Counted from the first letter of the stretch, positions 8,216 through 16,761 are shown. The stretch: 64,000 nt of DNA from Paenibacillus andongensis (GCF_025369935.1 NZ_CP104467.1:6269001-6333000), one strand, 5' to 3'. Notes: generated by a model from the letters alone, not told the origin. Made by a program: numbers and translations.

Positions 8216-9247
8216 CTACTTCATTTGAAGTGATGCATACGCCTCCAGTAACATAATGCCGCTTAGCATCACACTTAACTGAATGGAGCCTTCAGGAGGC
8301 ATTGTCCAATCTGTGCCGACACGTCCGATGTTGTCTATGCCTTTCTCCATAAGCGTGATTGCATTATGCTCAATAAGCTTAGCCGGCAGCTCAAATTCGG
8401 GGTAAATCTCCGTCAAATTCAGCAAATACCTGATCAGTATCCCTTTGAATAAACCTGTATCGTTGATTCCTTCATCGGGCAGCATCCCTGTAGCACTATC
8501 GCATAAGCGGTTCTTCACCGCAGCTGCCGTGCGGCAGGCATCTTCCAGATAAACTGAATCCCCTGTGCAGATGTATAATTCGATGCCAGCCCCGATGAAG
8601 ACGCCCTGACAATAAGTAAACTGCCAGTCCCTATCTATCTTCTCGTCGGCGAGTCGATTGATACCATCGAATACGAATCCATCCACAGGATCGGTTAACG
8701 TCCTTCTGTTCCAATCATAGATTTTTTGCGCCCAAGCCAAATCCGCTTCATCGCCAAATCGTTGAAACAATCGCACTGCTAAAATAACGGCTGGAGCATT
8801 AGCTGGCGTGTTTTTGTAATCCGGCTGATTTTTTCGCCAAGCAATCCCGCCACCCATATGCTCATTCCATCCGCCTCGGATGTCTTCCCACAAGTCGGCA
8901 ACGCTTTCCCGGTACATCTGAGTACCTGTCATGTCGTAAGCCCTTAGCCAAGCCAGCGCCATCCACTGCATGTCATCATAATATTGATGGCGAAACGTTC
9001 CTCCATTGGAGCGCAGAATACCGTGGTACAGCTGCTCTAAACGATTTAAATATGCGACATTACCAGTTCGCGCATAGCCGTCAAGGATGACATCCGCAGC
9101 ATGCGCTTGCCACCAATAATAGTAATTTTCGTCAGGCCGTTTGACAGTTAAACTGTCATCCCATTGATTCATAATCTGTGTATCCGGATTCCAATACAGC
9201 TTGTGCAAAGTCGTTTGCAGTTGTTCTGCCACCGCTGCTGCATTCAT
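8216..9247 (-). CDS. GH76 family protein without signal peptide (predicted cytoplasmic alpha-1,6-mannanase)
   Basis: 343 aa. The GH76 (alpha/alpha)6 fold covers the whole chain, with the paired Asp motif YYDDMQWMALAWLRAYDMTG near residue 85 and the conserved GGGIAWRKNQPDYKNTPANA block. There is no signal peptide or membrane segment, so it should act on imported mannan oligosaccharides. AGGAGG lies 10 nt before the ATG. It is closely related to the neighbouring 9603-10784 gene (same PDYKNTPANAPAVILA block), which suggests a local duplication. It is separated from that gene by a terminator and a 355-bp gap, so it likely starts a new transcript with the secreted GH76 and GH27 genes. Confidence 0.88.
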   Translation of the reverse strand: MNAAAVAEQLQTTLHKLYWNPDTQIMNQWDDSLTVKRPDENYYYWWQAHAADVILDGYARTGNVAYLNRLEQLYHGILRSNGGTFRHQYYDDMQWMALAWLRAYDMTGTQMYRESVADLWEDIRGGWNEHMGGGIAWRKNQPDYKNTPANAPAVILAVRLFQRFGDEADLAWAQKIYDWNRRTLTDPVDGFVFDGINRLADEKIDRDWQFTYCQGVFIGAGIELYICTGDSVYLEDACRTAAAVKNRLCDSATGMLPDEGINDTGLFKGILIRYLLNLTEIYPEFELPAKLIEHNAITLMEKGIDNIGRVGTDWTMPPEGSIQLSVMLSGIMLLEAYASLQMK

Positions 9248-9371
9248 TTATCCCTCGCCTCCTCTGTGTTAAAAAATAAACAACTTTAGCGGTTCTTGAA
9301 TAAAAGTGTTTTTAACAGTTGAAGCAAGGCAAGTTAAGCCTAAATTAAACATCCGCTTGCTCATCCGTGTT

Positions 9372-9388
9372 GTTGTACTTTGAACAAC
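9372..9388. repeat. Palindrome GTTGTA-N5-AACAAC
   Basis: Second occurrence of the 6-5-6 inverted repeat; the right arm differs by one base from the TACAAC seen in the other two copies. It lies upstream of the cytoplasmic GH76 gene and could be an operator. Confidence 0.45.
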
Positions 9389-9484
9389 ATTACGCATGCT
9401 AATCCACTTTTTTCGCTCAAATGTTGCAAAAAATACAGCATTTTCGACCAAAAGACGTTCAATCACGTAAAAAAAGGATAAATT

Positions 9485-9501
9485 GTTGTACGCTATACAA
9501 C
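9485..9501. repeat. Palindrome GTTGTA-N5-TACAAC
   Basis: Third occurrence, with perfect arms, 113 bp from the previous one in the same intergenic region. Confidence 0.5.
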
Positions 9502-9569
9502 TTGCCATTCTTGATTCCTCATTTCTACTTGGCTTTGCCTCCAACCCAAAAACCTTATAAATTCTTTAA

Positions 9570-9595
9570 ATAAAAGGGCAGATTCTCGGCTGCCC
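9570..9595 (-). terminator. Terminator after the membrane-anchored GH76 gene
   Basis: On the minus strand GGGCAG-N8-CTGCCC is followed by TTTTATTT, just after the stop codon at 9603. It separates the importer/GH76 transcript from the downstream GH76-GH27 genes. Confidence 0.8.
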
Positions 9596-9602
9596 CTGCT
9601 CT

Positions 9603-10784
9603 TCAATAATTCTGTTTCAGCAAACCTTGCTTCTCCAGCACGGCCATGCGCTCCAGCAGCATAACGCCGCTCAGATTCACGCTCAAATCCTCAGCAGGCT
9701 CAGGTGTTGCCGCCCATGATTTACTGAACACGACACGCTGCTCATCTCTCCCGTACTTCCAGAGACTGTCCGCATTCGTTATAAGAAGCTCAAGCGACTC
9801 CTTCTGACCAGGGTCCGCAAGAACGAGCTCCGCCAAATAACGGACATAAATCCCTTTGAACAAGCCGCCGTCTCCATTGCTTTCACTTGGCAGCATGCCT
9901 GTTGCCGGACTTGTCAGTTTGAGCTTTGATGCTTGCGCAGTCCGAGCCGCATCCGCCAGATAGCTCTTGTCCCCAGTCGCCTGATACAACGCAACCCCTG
10001 CTCCGATATACACACCTTGGCAATAGGAGAATTCCCAGCTCTTATCAATCTTGCCGTCTCCCTCGCGGTTTTTCCCATCCCAAACAAAGCCCGTATCTGG
10101 ATCAACGAGACTTACCTTCTGCCAATCATAAATCTTTTTCGCCCAAGCTAGATCATCGGACTTGCCGAACTGCTTATACAATCTAGCAGCTAGAATAACG
10201 GCTGGAGCATTCGCCGGCGTATTCTTATAATCAAGCTGCGGCTTGCGCCATGCAATGCCTCCTCCTTGCTCTTCGTTCCAGCCCGTCTTAATATCTTCCC
10301 AAAGCTCAAGCGCGGCTTCCTTGTATTTCTCTTCGCTTGTAGCGTTATAAGCGCGGAGCCAAGCTAAAGCCAACCATTCCATATCATCGTAAAAATCATT
10401 CGGCCATACGCCGCCATTGCGATCCAATATACCCTGATACATGTTCGCGAGGTAGCCCTTATACTCCGCATCGCCGGTTCTTGCATAAGCGTCCACCAGC
10501 GTATCTACACCATGCGCTTGCCACCAATAATGGAATTTCTCATTGCATAGATCGTTGCAAGGCGACAAATTATCGAATAAGTTCATCTTTCCGTTCCAAT
10601 ATTGCTTAAGCAGCCCGGCTTGCGCCAGATCCGCACGCTGCTCCCAGGTTTCTCTCTTTGTGCTCACTTGCACATCCGTCATTTTATTGTTTTTGTCCAT
10701 TGTCTCCACTCCCCAGCTAGCAGCCACGATGATGCCTATCCCAACAATCATCAGGGCTATGATCATTTTTAATCGAATTGTCAA
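9603..10784 (-). CDS. GH76 family protein with N-terminal membrane anchor
   Basis: 393 aa. Residues about 6-26 form one hydrophobic segment with no clear cleavage site, so the protein is probably anchored with its catalytic domain outside, although a cleavable signal cannot be excluded. The GH76 domain has the motif FYDDMEWLALAWLRAYNATS (paired Asp) and the GGGIAWRKPQLDYKNTPANA block. The TTG start is supported by AGGTGA 6 nt upstream. It follows the second permease gene by 30 bp, at the end of the importer operon. Presumably it trims mannan at the cell surface near the transporter. Confidence 0.85.
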   Translation of the reverse strand: MTIRLKMIIALMIVGIGIIVAASWGVETMDKNNKMTDVQVSTKRETWEQRADLAQAGLLKQYWNGKMNLFDNLSPCNDLCNEKFHYWWQAHGVDTLVDAYARTGDAEYKGYLANMYQGILDRNGGVWPNDFYDDMEWLALAWLRAYNATSEEKYKEAALELWEDIKTGWNEEQGGGIAWRKPQLDYKNTPANAPAVILAARLYKQFGKSDDLAWAKKIYDWQKVSLVDPDTGFVWDGKNREGDGKIDKSWEFSYCQGVYIGAGVALYQATGDKSYLADAARTAQASKLKLTSPATGMLPSESNGDGGLFKGIYVRYLAELVLADPGQKESLELLITNADSLWKYGRDEQRVVFSKSWAATPEPAEDLSVNLSGVMLLERMAVLEKQGLLKQNY

Positions 10785-10814
10785 TTCGCTTCACCTATCT
10801 GTCTGACTTGCGTA

Positions 10815-11684
10815 CTATCCTTTCGTTCCTGTAAAAGCGATTCCTTGCACAAAATACTTCTGCAGCAGCAAGAACAAGATCAGTATCGGCACTACCGCAA
10901 TTAAAGCACCTGCCATCAACGGGCCGAAATCGACCTGTTTGTTATAAGTAAAAGCAGCTAGGCCTAGCTGAATCGTTTTCTTGGCAGGGTCATTAAGCAT
11001 AATGAGCGGGCCAAGAAAGCTGTTCCAGCCTGCTTGAAAGGTAAATATGCCGAGTGTAGCCAGCGCCGGCTTCGCGAGCGGAATATAAATGTTCCAGAAG
11101 ATACGAAGCTCCCCGCTGCCTTCAATGCGAGCCACTTCCTGCAAGTCACTAGGTAAAGATACGAAAAATTGCCGCATAAAAAATACTGCAAAGGAACCCG
11201 ACGCACCCGGCAGAATAATCGCCCAAAATGAATTGAGCAAGCCGTTGCCGCCACCGCCCAGCCAATCATTTCCTCCCATGAAAGGAATGTGCTTCAGCAC
11301 GAAAAATTGCGGGATCATCGTCACAACACCAGGTATCATCATGGCAGCGAGCAAAATTTTGAACATCACATCTCTTCCGCGGAAATGAAGCTTAGCGAAG
11401 GCATAGCCGCTTAAAGAGCCAAAAAGCAAATTGAAGAGCACGCCCATGAACGCAAGGTAAAATGAATTCCAGAAATACAGACCGAATGGAACGAGCTCAA
11501 ACGCCTTGCGATAATGCTCCATCGTTATGCTGGAAGGAATCCATTGAATCGGCAGCATGAAAATCTCTTCATCCGGACGAATGGAAGTGATAAGACTCCA
11601 CACAAACGGGACGACCATGACGATACAGACGGCGATGGAAAGGATATACATGATTGTCGTTTGCCAATAAGTTTGTTGTTTCAC
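10815..11684 (-). CDS. ABC sugar transporter permease (MalG-like)
   Basis: 289 aa with six predicted membrane segments and the EAA loop typical of binding-protein-dependent permeases (EVARIEGSGELRIFWNIYIPLAKPA). The GTG start has AGGAGGG 7 nt upstream. It follows the first permease by 12 bp. With its partner it would form the membrane channel of a CUT1-type importer for oligosaccharides, here probably mannan fragments. No ATPase gene is present in the window, so a shared MsmX-type ATPase encoded elsewhere is likely (inference). Confidence 0.92.
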   Translation of the reverse strand: MKQQTYWQTTIMYILSIAVCIVMVVPFVWSLITSIRPDEEIFMLPIQWIPSSITMEHYRKAFELVPFGLYFWNSFYLAFMGVLFNLLFGSLSGYAFAKLHFRGRDVMFKILLAAMMIPGVVTMIPQFFVLKHIPFMGGNDWLGGGGNGLLNSFWAIILPGASGSFAVFFMRQFFVSLPSDLQEVARIEGSGELRIFWNIYIPLAKPALATLGIFTFQAGWNSFLGPLIMLNDPAKKTIQLGLAAFTYNKQVDFGPLMAGALIAVVPILILFLLLQKYFVQGIAFTGTKG

Positions 11685-11696
11685 GTTCCATCCCTC

Positions 11697-12581
11697 CTAG
11701 ATCACGGATTCCTCTTTGTTTAGTCTCATATTAATGAGCGAAAATACTAAAATAATAATAGACAGCGCGAACGCCATCGCATCGGCATAGCCCATCTGGA
11801 GCTGGTTGAAGCCCTGCTGATAAATGTGATACACCGTTGTTTTCGTTGAGTTGGCTGGTCCGCCCTTGGTCAATACGAACGCCTGGTCAAACAACTGCAG
11901 CGCGCCAATAATAGCCATTGTACTTACGAAAAAGGTGGTCGGCCTCAGTACTGGCCAAGTAATATAGCGAAAAGACTGCCAAGCATTAGCACCGTCCAGC
12001 TTTGCGGATTCATACAGATGATCGGGTACCCCGTTAAGTCCTGCTAAATAAATGATCATGTTCGAACCAACGGATTGCCACAAAGTCACTAACACAATGG
12101 ACAACATGGCGTAAGGCATTTCAGCCAACCAGGAAGGCCCTGTAATTCCAAACTTGCTCAGAATATCGTTCACAAGTCCGAATTCGGGGTTTAACAGCCA
12201 TATCCACACCGTGGCAGCAGCAACACCAGAAGTTAACGTCGGCAAATATCCGGCTGTACGAAACAGCTTTACGCCGAAGCGGCTGCGCATAAACAGCAAA
12301 GCCATCGATAAAGAGATGGCAATATTCAGCGGAATATAGAGGACAGAGTAAAACAAAACGTTTTTCAAAGTCGTCCAAAAGATGTTATCTTCTGCTAGAC
12401 GCTTATAGTTATCTAATCCAACGAAATCGTTTTTACTTACAATGTCATAATTCGTGAAGCTTAGATAGAACGCCATGATGACTGGAATAATCGTAAAAAT
12501 GATAAATAGCAAAATCGTTGGCGTAATAAAGAGATAACCCATCCTAGCTTGATGTCGACCCAGCTTGGTTATCGATGCCAA
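11697..12581 (-). CDS. ABC sugar transporter permease (MalF/LacF-like)
   Basis: About 294 aa with six membrane segments and the EAA motif region YESAKLDGANAWQSFRYITWPVLRPT. The longest frame begins at 12629, but its first codons are part of a GC-rich hairpin. The TTG at 12581 has GGGGG 7 nt upstream and gives a usual N-terminus, so it is chosen. It lies between the binding-protein gene and the second permease in one operon and should pair with the downstream permease. Confidence 0.9.
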   Translation of the reverse strand: MASITKLGRHQARMGYLFITPTILLFIIFTIIPVIMAFYLSFTNYDIVSKNDFVGLDNYKRLAEDNIFWTTLKNVLFYSVLYIPLNIAISLSMALLFMRSRFGVKLFRTAGYLPTLTSGVAAATVWIWLLNPEFGLVNDILSKFGITGPSWLAEMPYAMLSIVLVTLWQSVGSNMIIYLAGLNGVPDHLYESAKLDGANAWQSFRYITWPVLRPTTFFVSTMAIIGALQLFDQAFVLTKGGPANSTKTTVYHIYQQGFNQLQMGYADAMAFALSIIILVFSLINMRLNKEESVI

Positions 12582-12600
12582 GCGAATTCCCCCTTCCACA

Positions 12601-12629
12601 AAAAGGGAGGGATGACCCTCCCCACACAT
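12601..12629 (-). terminator. Intercistronic hairpin after the binding-protein gene
   Basis: On the minus strand GGGGAGGG-tcat-CCCTCCC is followed by TTTTT, between the substrate-binding-protein stop and the permease start. In sugar ABC operons such hairpins commonly stabilise or partly terminate the upstream message, so that the binding protein is made in excess. That role is inferred. Confidence 0.7.
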
Positions 12630-12635
12630 TTCTAG

Positions 12636-13964
12636 TTACTTCCCTGCTGCGTTCTGATCGAGCAGCTTATCGCCCTGCTCTTGCCCCTTCTTAAGCGTCG
12701 CGGCCGCATCCTGCTTGCCTTGAATAAATAACTCAATATTCGGCATGAGACCGTCGCCTTCCATAACCGAGTATCCTGGATGCTGCGGACGAATCTTCGC
12801 GAATTCTAGGGTATCCATGAATGGCTTCCAGTTCGGATCGTCCTTGAAGAACGGATCCTGCAGCGCCGGTTTGAAGCCCGGCAGGTTTAAGCTTGTTTTG
12901 GCCCATAGCAGCGCGTTGTCTTTATTTGCTAACCACCATTTCTCGAATTCCCATGCCTCGTCTTTATGCTTGGAGCCCGCTGGAATCACGAGACCGAAGC
13001 CGCCCATTACGCTTCCTTTGGCGCCACCAGGTCCAGCTGGAGGAGGCACAACACCGAAATCAAGATCCTTGCCGTATTTCTTATAAGTTGAGAGCATCCA
13101 CGGACCTGTATAAGTCATAGCTACTTTTCCTGTCACAAAAGCATCCGTGCCTTCGCCAAGACCTTTTTCAAACCCAACCTTATACACTTTATCCTTATTG
13201 ATCAGCTTATCCCAGAAATCCAATACTTGCTTACCTTGATCGTTATTGAAATTCGTTTTCTTCAGATCGCTGGTCATCATAGAACCGCCTGCTTGCTGCA
13301 GCCACATATTGAACAGGCCATTATCCTGCATCGACATACCGGAGCGAATCAGCTTATCGCCTTCCCATACCGTTAACTGCTTAGCCGCATTCTCCAGCTC
13401 ATCCCAGGTTTTCGGCGGCTGAAGACCTTTCTCAGCGAACAATTTCTTATTATAAAACAGTGCGCGTGCATCAACTGTCAAAGGAAGACCATACAGCTTA
13501 CCGCCAGAGGAAAGCTCCTTCAAAGCTTCATCGTAATAATCGCCACGGTTAATGTTGTCTTTTTTCAAATAATCGTCGATCGGGTGAAGCACATTCTTGG
13601 ATGCATACAGCGAAGTACGCCATCTGTCCCAGAACATAATATCTGGCGAGCCGCCTGAAGTAGCCGCTGTCAGAAACTTCGTGATCATATCTTCCTGCAA
13701 AACATATTTAACTTTAATCTTATCTTGCGATTTATTGAATGCATCAGCCATCATCACAAACTGCTTTTCACCTTCTCCGCCCCAGTCGCCCCAAAACGTA
13801 ATTTCTACCGGTGCTCCTTTGGTGGCGGCTGTCGATGCTGCCGGTGCTGTCGTGGCCTCAGGCTTCTTGCTTTCAGCCGGTTGATCCCCGCCAGTTTTCG
13901 TGCTGCATGCGGCTAAACTAAACGTGAGCAAGAGAGCAGTTAAAACGGTCATCCATTTTTTCAT
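12636..13964 (-). CDS. ABC transporter sugar-binding lipoprotein (family 1)
   Basis: 442 aa. A lipoprotein signal with lipobox LAAC (Cys20) and a low-complexity Ala/Thr/Pro linker precede an extracellular solute-binding fold of the MalE type (VEITFWGDWGGEGEKQ..., SGGSPDIMFWDRWR, GLPLTVDARALFYNKKLF). AAAGGGAGG precedes the ATG. It is the first transporter gene after GH125 and should capture alpha-1,6-manno-oligosaccharides for the two downstream permeases; the ligand is inferred from context. Confidence 0.92.
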   Translation of the reverse strand: MKKWMTVLTALLLTFSLAACSTKTGGDQPAESKKPEATTAPAASTAATKGAPVEITFWGDWGGEGEKQFVMMADAFNKSQDKIKVKYVLQEDMITKFLTAATSGGSPDIMFWDRWRTSLYASKNVLHPIDDYLKKDNINRGDYYDEALKELSSGGKLYGLPLTVDARALFYNKKLFAEKGLQPPKTWDELENAAKQLTVWEGDKLIRSGMSMQDNGLFNMWLQQAGGSMMTSDLKKTNFNNDQGKQVLDFWDKLINKDKVYKVGFEKGLGEGTDAFVTGKVAMTYTGPWMLSTYKKYGKDLDFGVVPPPAGPGGAKGSVMGGFGLVIPAGSKHKDEAWEFEKWWLANKDNALLWAKTSLNLPGFKPALQDPFFKDDPNWKPFMDTLEFAKIRPQHPGYSVMEGDGLMPNIELFIQGKQDAAATLKKGQEQGDKLLDQNAAGK

Positions 13965-14012
13965 GTTTCTTCCTCCCTTTTTAAGTAAACATTATAAATG
14001 CAGTTGCTATGT

Positions 14013-14031
14013 TAAAAGGGGTTCCACCCCC
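14013..14031 (-). terminator. Hairpin after GH125 (possible partial terminator)
   Basis: On the minus strand GGGG-gtggaa-CCCC is followed by TTTTAAC in the 75-bp gap between GH125 and the binding-protein gene. The stem is short, so read-through is likely; a TATAAT further on could mark an extra promoter. Confidence 0.45.
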
Positions 14032-14039
14032 TGTATAAC

Positions 14040-15374
14040 CTAGGATGAGTGCGATGCGTTCACGCGATCTTTAATTAGCTTTTCAATCGATAAGCCGCAT
14101 ACGTCTAACACCAACTCGCTGAACATGGAGTTCGCCCAAGAGAACCATGGCCGAGTATATTGTGACGGATCGTCTACATGGAAACCCTCATGCATCAGTC
14201 CCGTTCCTGCATCGGTGTCGGCTAATATATCAAGGATACGCAGCTTTTCCTCCCGGCTTGAAGCCGTAAGCCCTTGTACCGCAAGGGAAATATGCCAGAT
14301 GTAGCGATCCGGCGTATGCGGACTGCCGATCCCTTGAGCCGCTTTCCCCATATAGTAGTAAGGGTTTTCTTCACTAAGTATAAAGCTGCGTGTATGCTGA
14401 TAAACGGGATCGGATTCGGCGACATATCCCAAGTAAGGAATCGAGAGCAAGCTGGGCACGTTGGCATCATCCATTAGATTGAAGTTGCCAAGTCCGTCCG
14501 TCTCATAGGCAAACATCGTACCGAGCTTGGGATGCTCGACCGTTCCGAAAGCTTCTATTCCCTGTTTAATCTCAGCGGCCAGCTTCATTGATTCATAGCT
14601 AAGACTGGCATCCTGCCACACCTGCTCTGCGATTTCAGCGATATAACCTAGTACTACAACAGCAAACATGTTTGCTGGAATCAAATATCCGTACGAACAA
14701 GCATCGTCGCTAGGCCGAAAACCTGACCAAGTCATTCCTGTATAGCCGACTGGACTGCCCTTTCCATCTCTCGTTAATGTGTCTGTCGGAGGACAATGCA
14801 ATCGTTGGAAGCGATAAGGAGACTTCGTCTCATGATCTTGTTCAACACGCCAAAGATGAAGGATCGTATGAACAGCAGATCGATAGGCTTCATTGAAATG
14901 TGAAGTTCTCCCTGTTGCTTTCCAAAGTAAATAACTGAGCTGAATAGGATAGCATAACGAATCGATTTCGTATTTACGCTCCCAGATCCATGGGCTCATT
15001 TGGGTCAAATCCTGCTGATGACCTGCGCTGCTTGGCTCCATATTAAAAGCATTGGCATAAGGATCAAGTTGAATATATTGCATTTGCCGCTTAACCACAC
15101 CTTCAATCATATCCGCCAAGCTGGAATCCTCATTCGCCAGAAGCAGATAAGCTCGAACCTGAGCCGAGGAATCACGAAGCCACATGGCTGGTATATCACC
15201 GGTGATTACGAAAGTTGATCCGTCCTCTAGTCTTTGAATCGTTGTTTGATACGTGTTGGAGAAGCAATCGCGGAACATGGCAGCTAGCTTCGGCCGTCGT
15301 TCTTTCTGTAATTCATTACTTACTAACTCAATGAGTTTACGCATCGATGCAGGTAACTTAGTCTCATTCGTCAT
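14040..15374 (-). CDS. GH125 exo-alpha-1,6-mannosidase
   Basis: 444 aa, with no signal peptide, so predicted cytoplasmic. It has the GH125 blocks GDIPAMWLRDSSAQVRAYL, MEPSSAGHQQDLTQMSPWIWERKYEIDSL, SGFRPSDDACSYGYLIPANMFA and, near the C-terminus, GLMHEGFHVDDPSQYTRPWFSWANS, which carries the likely catalytic Glu. GH125 enzymes are metal-independent and release single mannoses from alpha-1,6-linked chains. The ATG at 15374 is preferred (AGAGG 10 nt upstream) over the longer frame. It is the first gene behind the consensus promoter at 15421-15449 and would finish the breakdown of imported oligosaccharides. Confidence 0.9.
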   Translation of the reverse strand: MTNETKLPASMRKLIELVSNELQKERRPKLAAMFRDCFSNTYQTTIQRLEDGSTFVITGDIPAMWLRDSSAQVRAYLLLANEDSSLADMIEGVVKRQMQYIQLDPYANAFNMEPSSAGHQQDLTQMSPWIWERKYEIDSLCYPIQLSYLLWKATGRTSHFNEAYRSAVHTILHLWRVEQDHETKSPYRFQRLHCPPTDTLTRDGKGSPVGYTGMTWSGFRPSDDACSYGYLIPANMFAVVVLGYIAEIAEQVWQDASLSYESMKLAAEIKQGIEAFGTVEHPKLGTMFAYETDGLGNFNLMDDANVPSLLSIPYLGYVAESDPVYQHTRSFILSEENPYYYMGKAAQGIGSPHTPDRYIWHISLAVQGLTASSREEKLRILDILADTDAGTGLMHEGFHVDDPSQYTRPWFSWANSMFSELVLDVCGLSIEKLIKDRVNASHSS

Positions 15375-15420
15375 CGGGTTCGTTCCTCTCCTTGCGATTA
15401 ATAAACCGCTTACATTTACG

Positions 15421-15449
15421 ATTATATTGGTATATATACGGTATGTCAA
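15421..15449 (-). promoter_or_regulatory. Consensus promoter of the mannan operon with operator in the spacer
   Basis: On the minus strand TTGACA (15444-15449), a 17-nt spacer and TATAAT (15421-15426) form a perfect sigma-A promoter. The spacer contains the near-palindrome GGTATATATACG (on the plus strand), with related half-sites ATACCATT at about 15474-15481 and TATATACCAATT at about 15491-15502. A repressor bound here would block RNA polymerase. The GntR/LacI-type protein encoded just upstream is the obvious candidate (inference). Confidence 0.75.
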
Positions 15450-15562
15450 TATATATTTATCATACTATTTACATACCATTTAATTCGTTTTATATACCAA
15501 TTGAAAAGAGACTACTAGATTAGCAGTCTCAAGTGTCGAATCCATGTTGATGAGTCCACCGA

Positions 15563-16696
15563 TCATTTGGAGGGTCCCGTTGACTCCCCAATGATTAGTT
15601 TGGCTGCCAGGCTTGTTTTATTGGCTACCTTCTCGCCTCGCTTCAGCTTTAGCACATTCTCAACAGCGAGCTTGCCGATTTCATCTTCGGCTTGGATCAG
15701 ATGGGTAAATCGATAGCCGCTGCCAAGCGTCGTAGGAGGGCTATCAAAACAAATAATGGAAATATCCTTAGGTATCTGAAGTCCCATTTGTTCCACGGCA
15801 GCCTTGGCTAATAGAGCAATATTATATTCCATAGCGAACAAAGCGGTAATTTGCGGATTGCTTCGCAGGTGCTCCGTAATCATATGGATATCTTTATCGA
15901 TATTAGGTGAATGAAAAGAATTGGGCAGCGTTGAGGTGATTTCATCTAACCAGAGTGACCGGTCAACCATGACCCCGCGTTCCGCATGAGCCCGTACGAA
16001 GCCTTCAATACGGTCCTCAATGGCCGTTGTATCCATAGGCGGCGGCGTAAGTAAGCAAATCTGCTTATGCCCCAAATCAAGTAAATAGTCAGCACCCGTG
16101 CGAGCAGCGCTTATGTTATCCGTACTAATGGAAGCCGCGGCTACCCCTTTGAGATGACGGTCAACGAGAACTAAGGGAAATTGCTGTATGACCAATTTAA
16201 GAAGCTCATCATTATAGAACTCCCCTTGTGCAGGAAACACAATAATGCCATCCACGCCTAACTCTAGAAACGATCGAATAGCTTTTACTTCATTCTCAGG
16301 CACACCAAACGATCTGCGCAGTACCAGGAAGCTATCGTGCTCGGCGGATGCCTGCTCCATGCCATAAATCATCTCCGTACCGAAGGTATTGCCGAAATCC
16401 GTTATGACTAAGCCAATCAGTGTATGCTTGGTTCTCGCACTCGAAGATGGACCCTCAGATGGAAGAATCCCCCCTCCTTCCATGACAAAGGAGCCTCTCC
16501 CTGGCTTACGCACGATGAGACGTTCTTCGGCCAGCATCTCCAGCGCCTTTTTACTCGTAATACGGCTCACGTTATATTCATCCGCCAGTTCCTTCTCGGA
16601 AGGAACGCGGTCTCCAACGTTATATTTACCTTGTATTATTTCTTCACGCAGCGATTCGAATATTCGCTCGTATATGGGTCTCGAATCCGTTGACAA
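15563..16696 (-). CDS. GntR/LacI-type transcriptional regulator (AraR-like architecture)
   Basis: About 377 aa. Residues about 8-75 are a GntR winged helix (YERIFESLREEIIQGKYNVG, VPSEKELADEYNVSRITSKKAL, GRGSFV). Residues about 95-375 are a LacI/periplasmic-binding sugar-sensing domain (IGLVITDFGNTFGTEMIYGM, DGIIVFPAQGEF, SISTDNISAARTGADYLLDLGHK). This fusion is the architecture of B. subtilis AraR. The TTG at 16696 is chosen because AGGAGGT lies 7 nt upstream. It lies directly upstream of, and in line with, the mannan operon, so it is the likely local repressor, relieved by a mannan-derived sugar. Confidence 0.9.
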   Translation of the reverse strand: MSTDSRPIYERIFESLREEIIQGKYNVGDRVPSEKELADEYNVSRITSKKALEMLAEERLIVRKPGRGSFVMEGGGILPSEGPSSSARTKHTLIGLVITDFGNTFGTEMIYGMEQASAEHDSFLVLRRSFGVPENEVKAIRSFLELGVDGIIVFPAQGEFYNDELLKLVIQQFPLVLVDRHLKGVAAASISTDNISAARTGADYLLDLGHKQICLLTPPPMDTTAIEDRIEGFVRAHAERGVMVDRSLWLDEITSTLPNSFHSPNIDKDIHMITEHLRSNPQITALFAMEYNIALLAKAAVEQMGLQIPKDISIICFDSPPTTLGSGYRFTHLIQAEDEIGKLAVENVLKLKRGEKVANKTSLAAKLIIGESTGPSK

Positions 16697-16747
16697 TGCT
16701 ACTACCTCCTGAACCCAACCAAATGTTATATCATACAATAACATTAA

Positions 16748-16761
16748 TATATCATGATATA
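16748..16761. promoter_or_regulatory. Perfect palindrome TATATCATGATATA upstream of the regulator gene
   Basis: A 14-bp perfect palindrome about 50 bp before the GntR/LacI gene. Next to it, at about 16722-16745, is a second inverted repeat with arms AATGTTAT / ATAACATT. Either could serve autoregulation; no direct evidence. Confidence 0.4.

Larger units (their letters stand above)
9248..9602. other. Intergenic region between two GH76 genes with palindromes and a terminator
   Basis: This 355-bp gap carries the terminator of the upstream GH76 gene (about 9570-9595), two GTTGTA-N5-WACAAC palindromes and a degenerate copy (9425-9440, TGCAAAAAATACAGCA) of the short repeat seen near the IS elements. 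A 79-91-aa reading frame on the minus strand crosses the gap (9269 to about 9508, GAGGA site 7 nt before an internal ATG). It has no recognisable domain and overlaps the palindromes, so it is not called as a gene. Confidence 0.5.

Noticed and set aside
9269-9544. 91-aa minus-strand frame between two GH76 genes, with a possible GAGGA site before an internal ATG
   Set aside because: No recognisable domain; it overlaps two palindromes and a terminator region, and its composition is unlike that of neighbouring genes.
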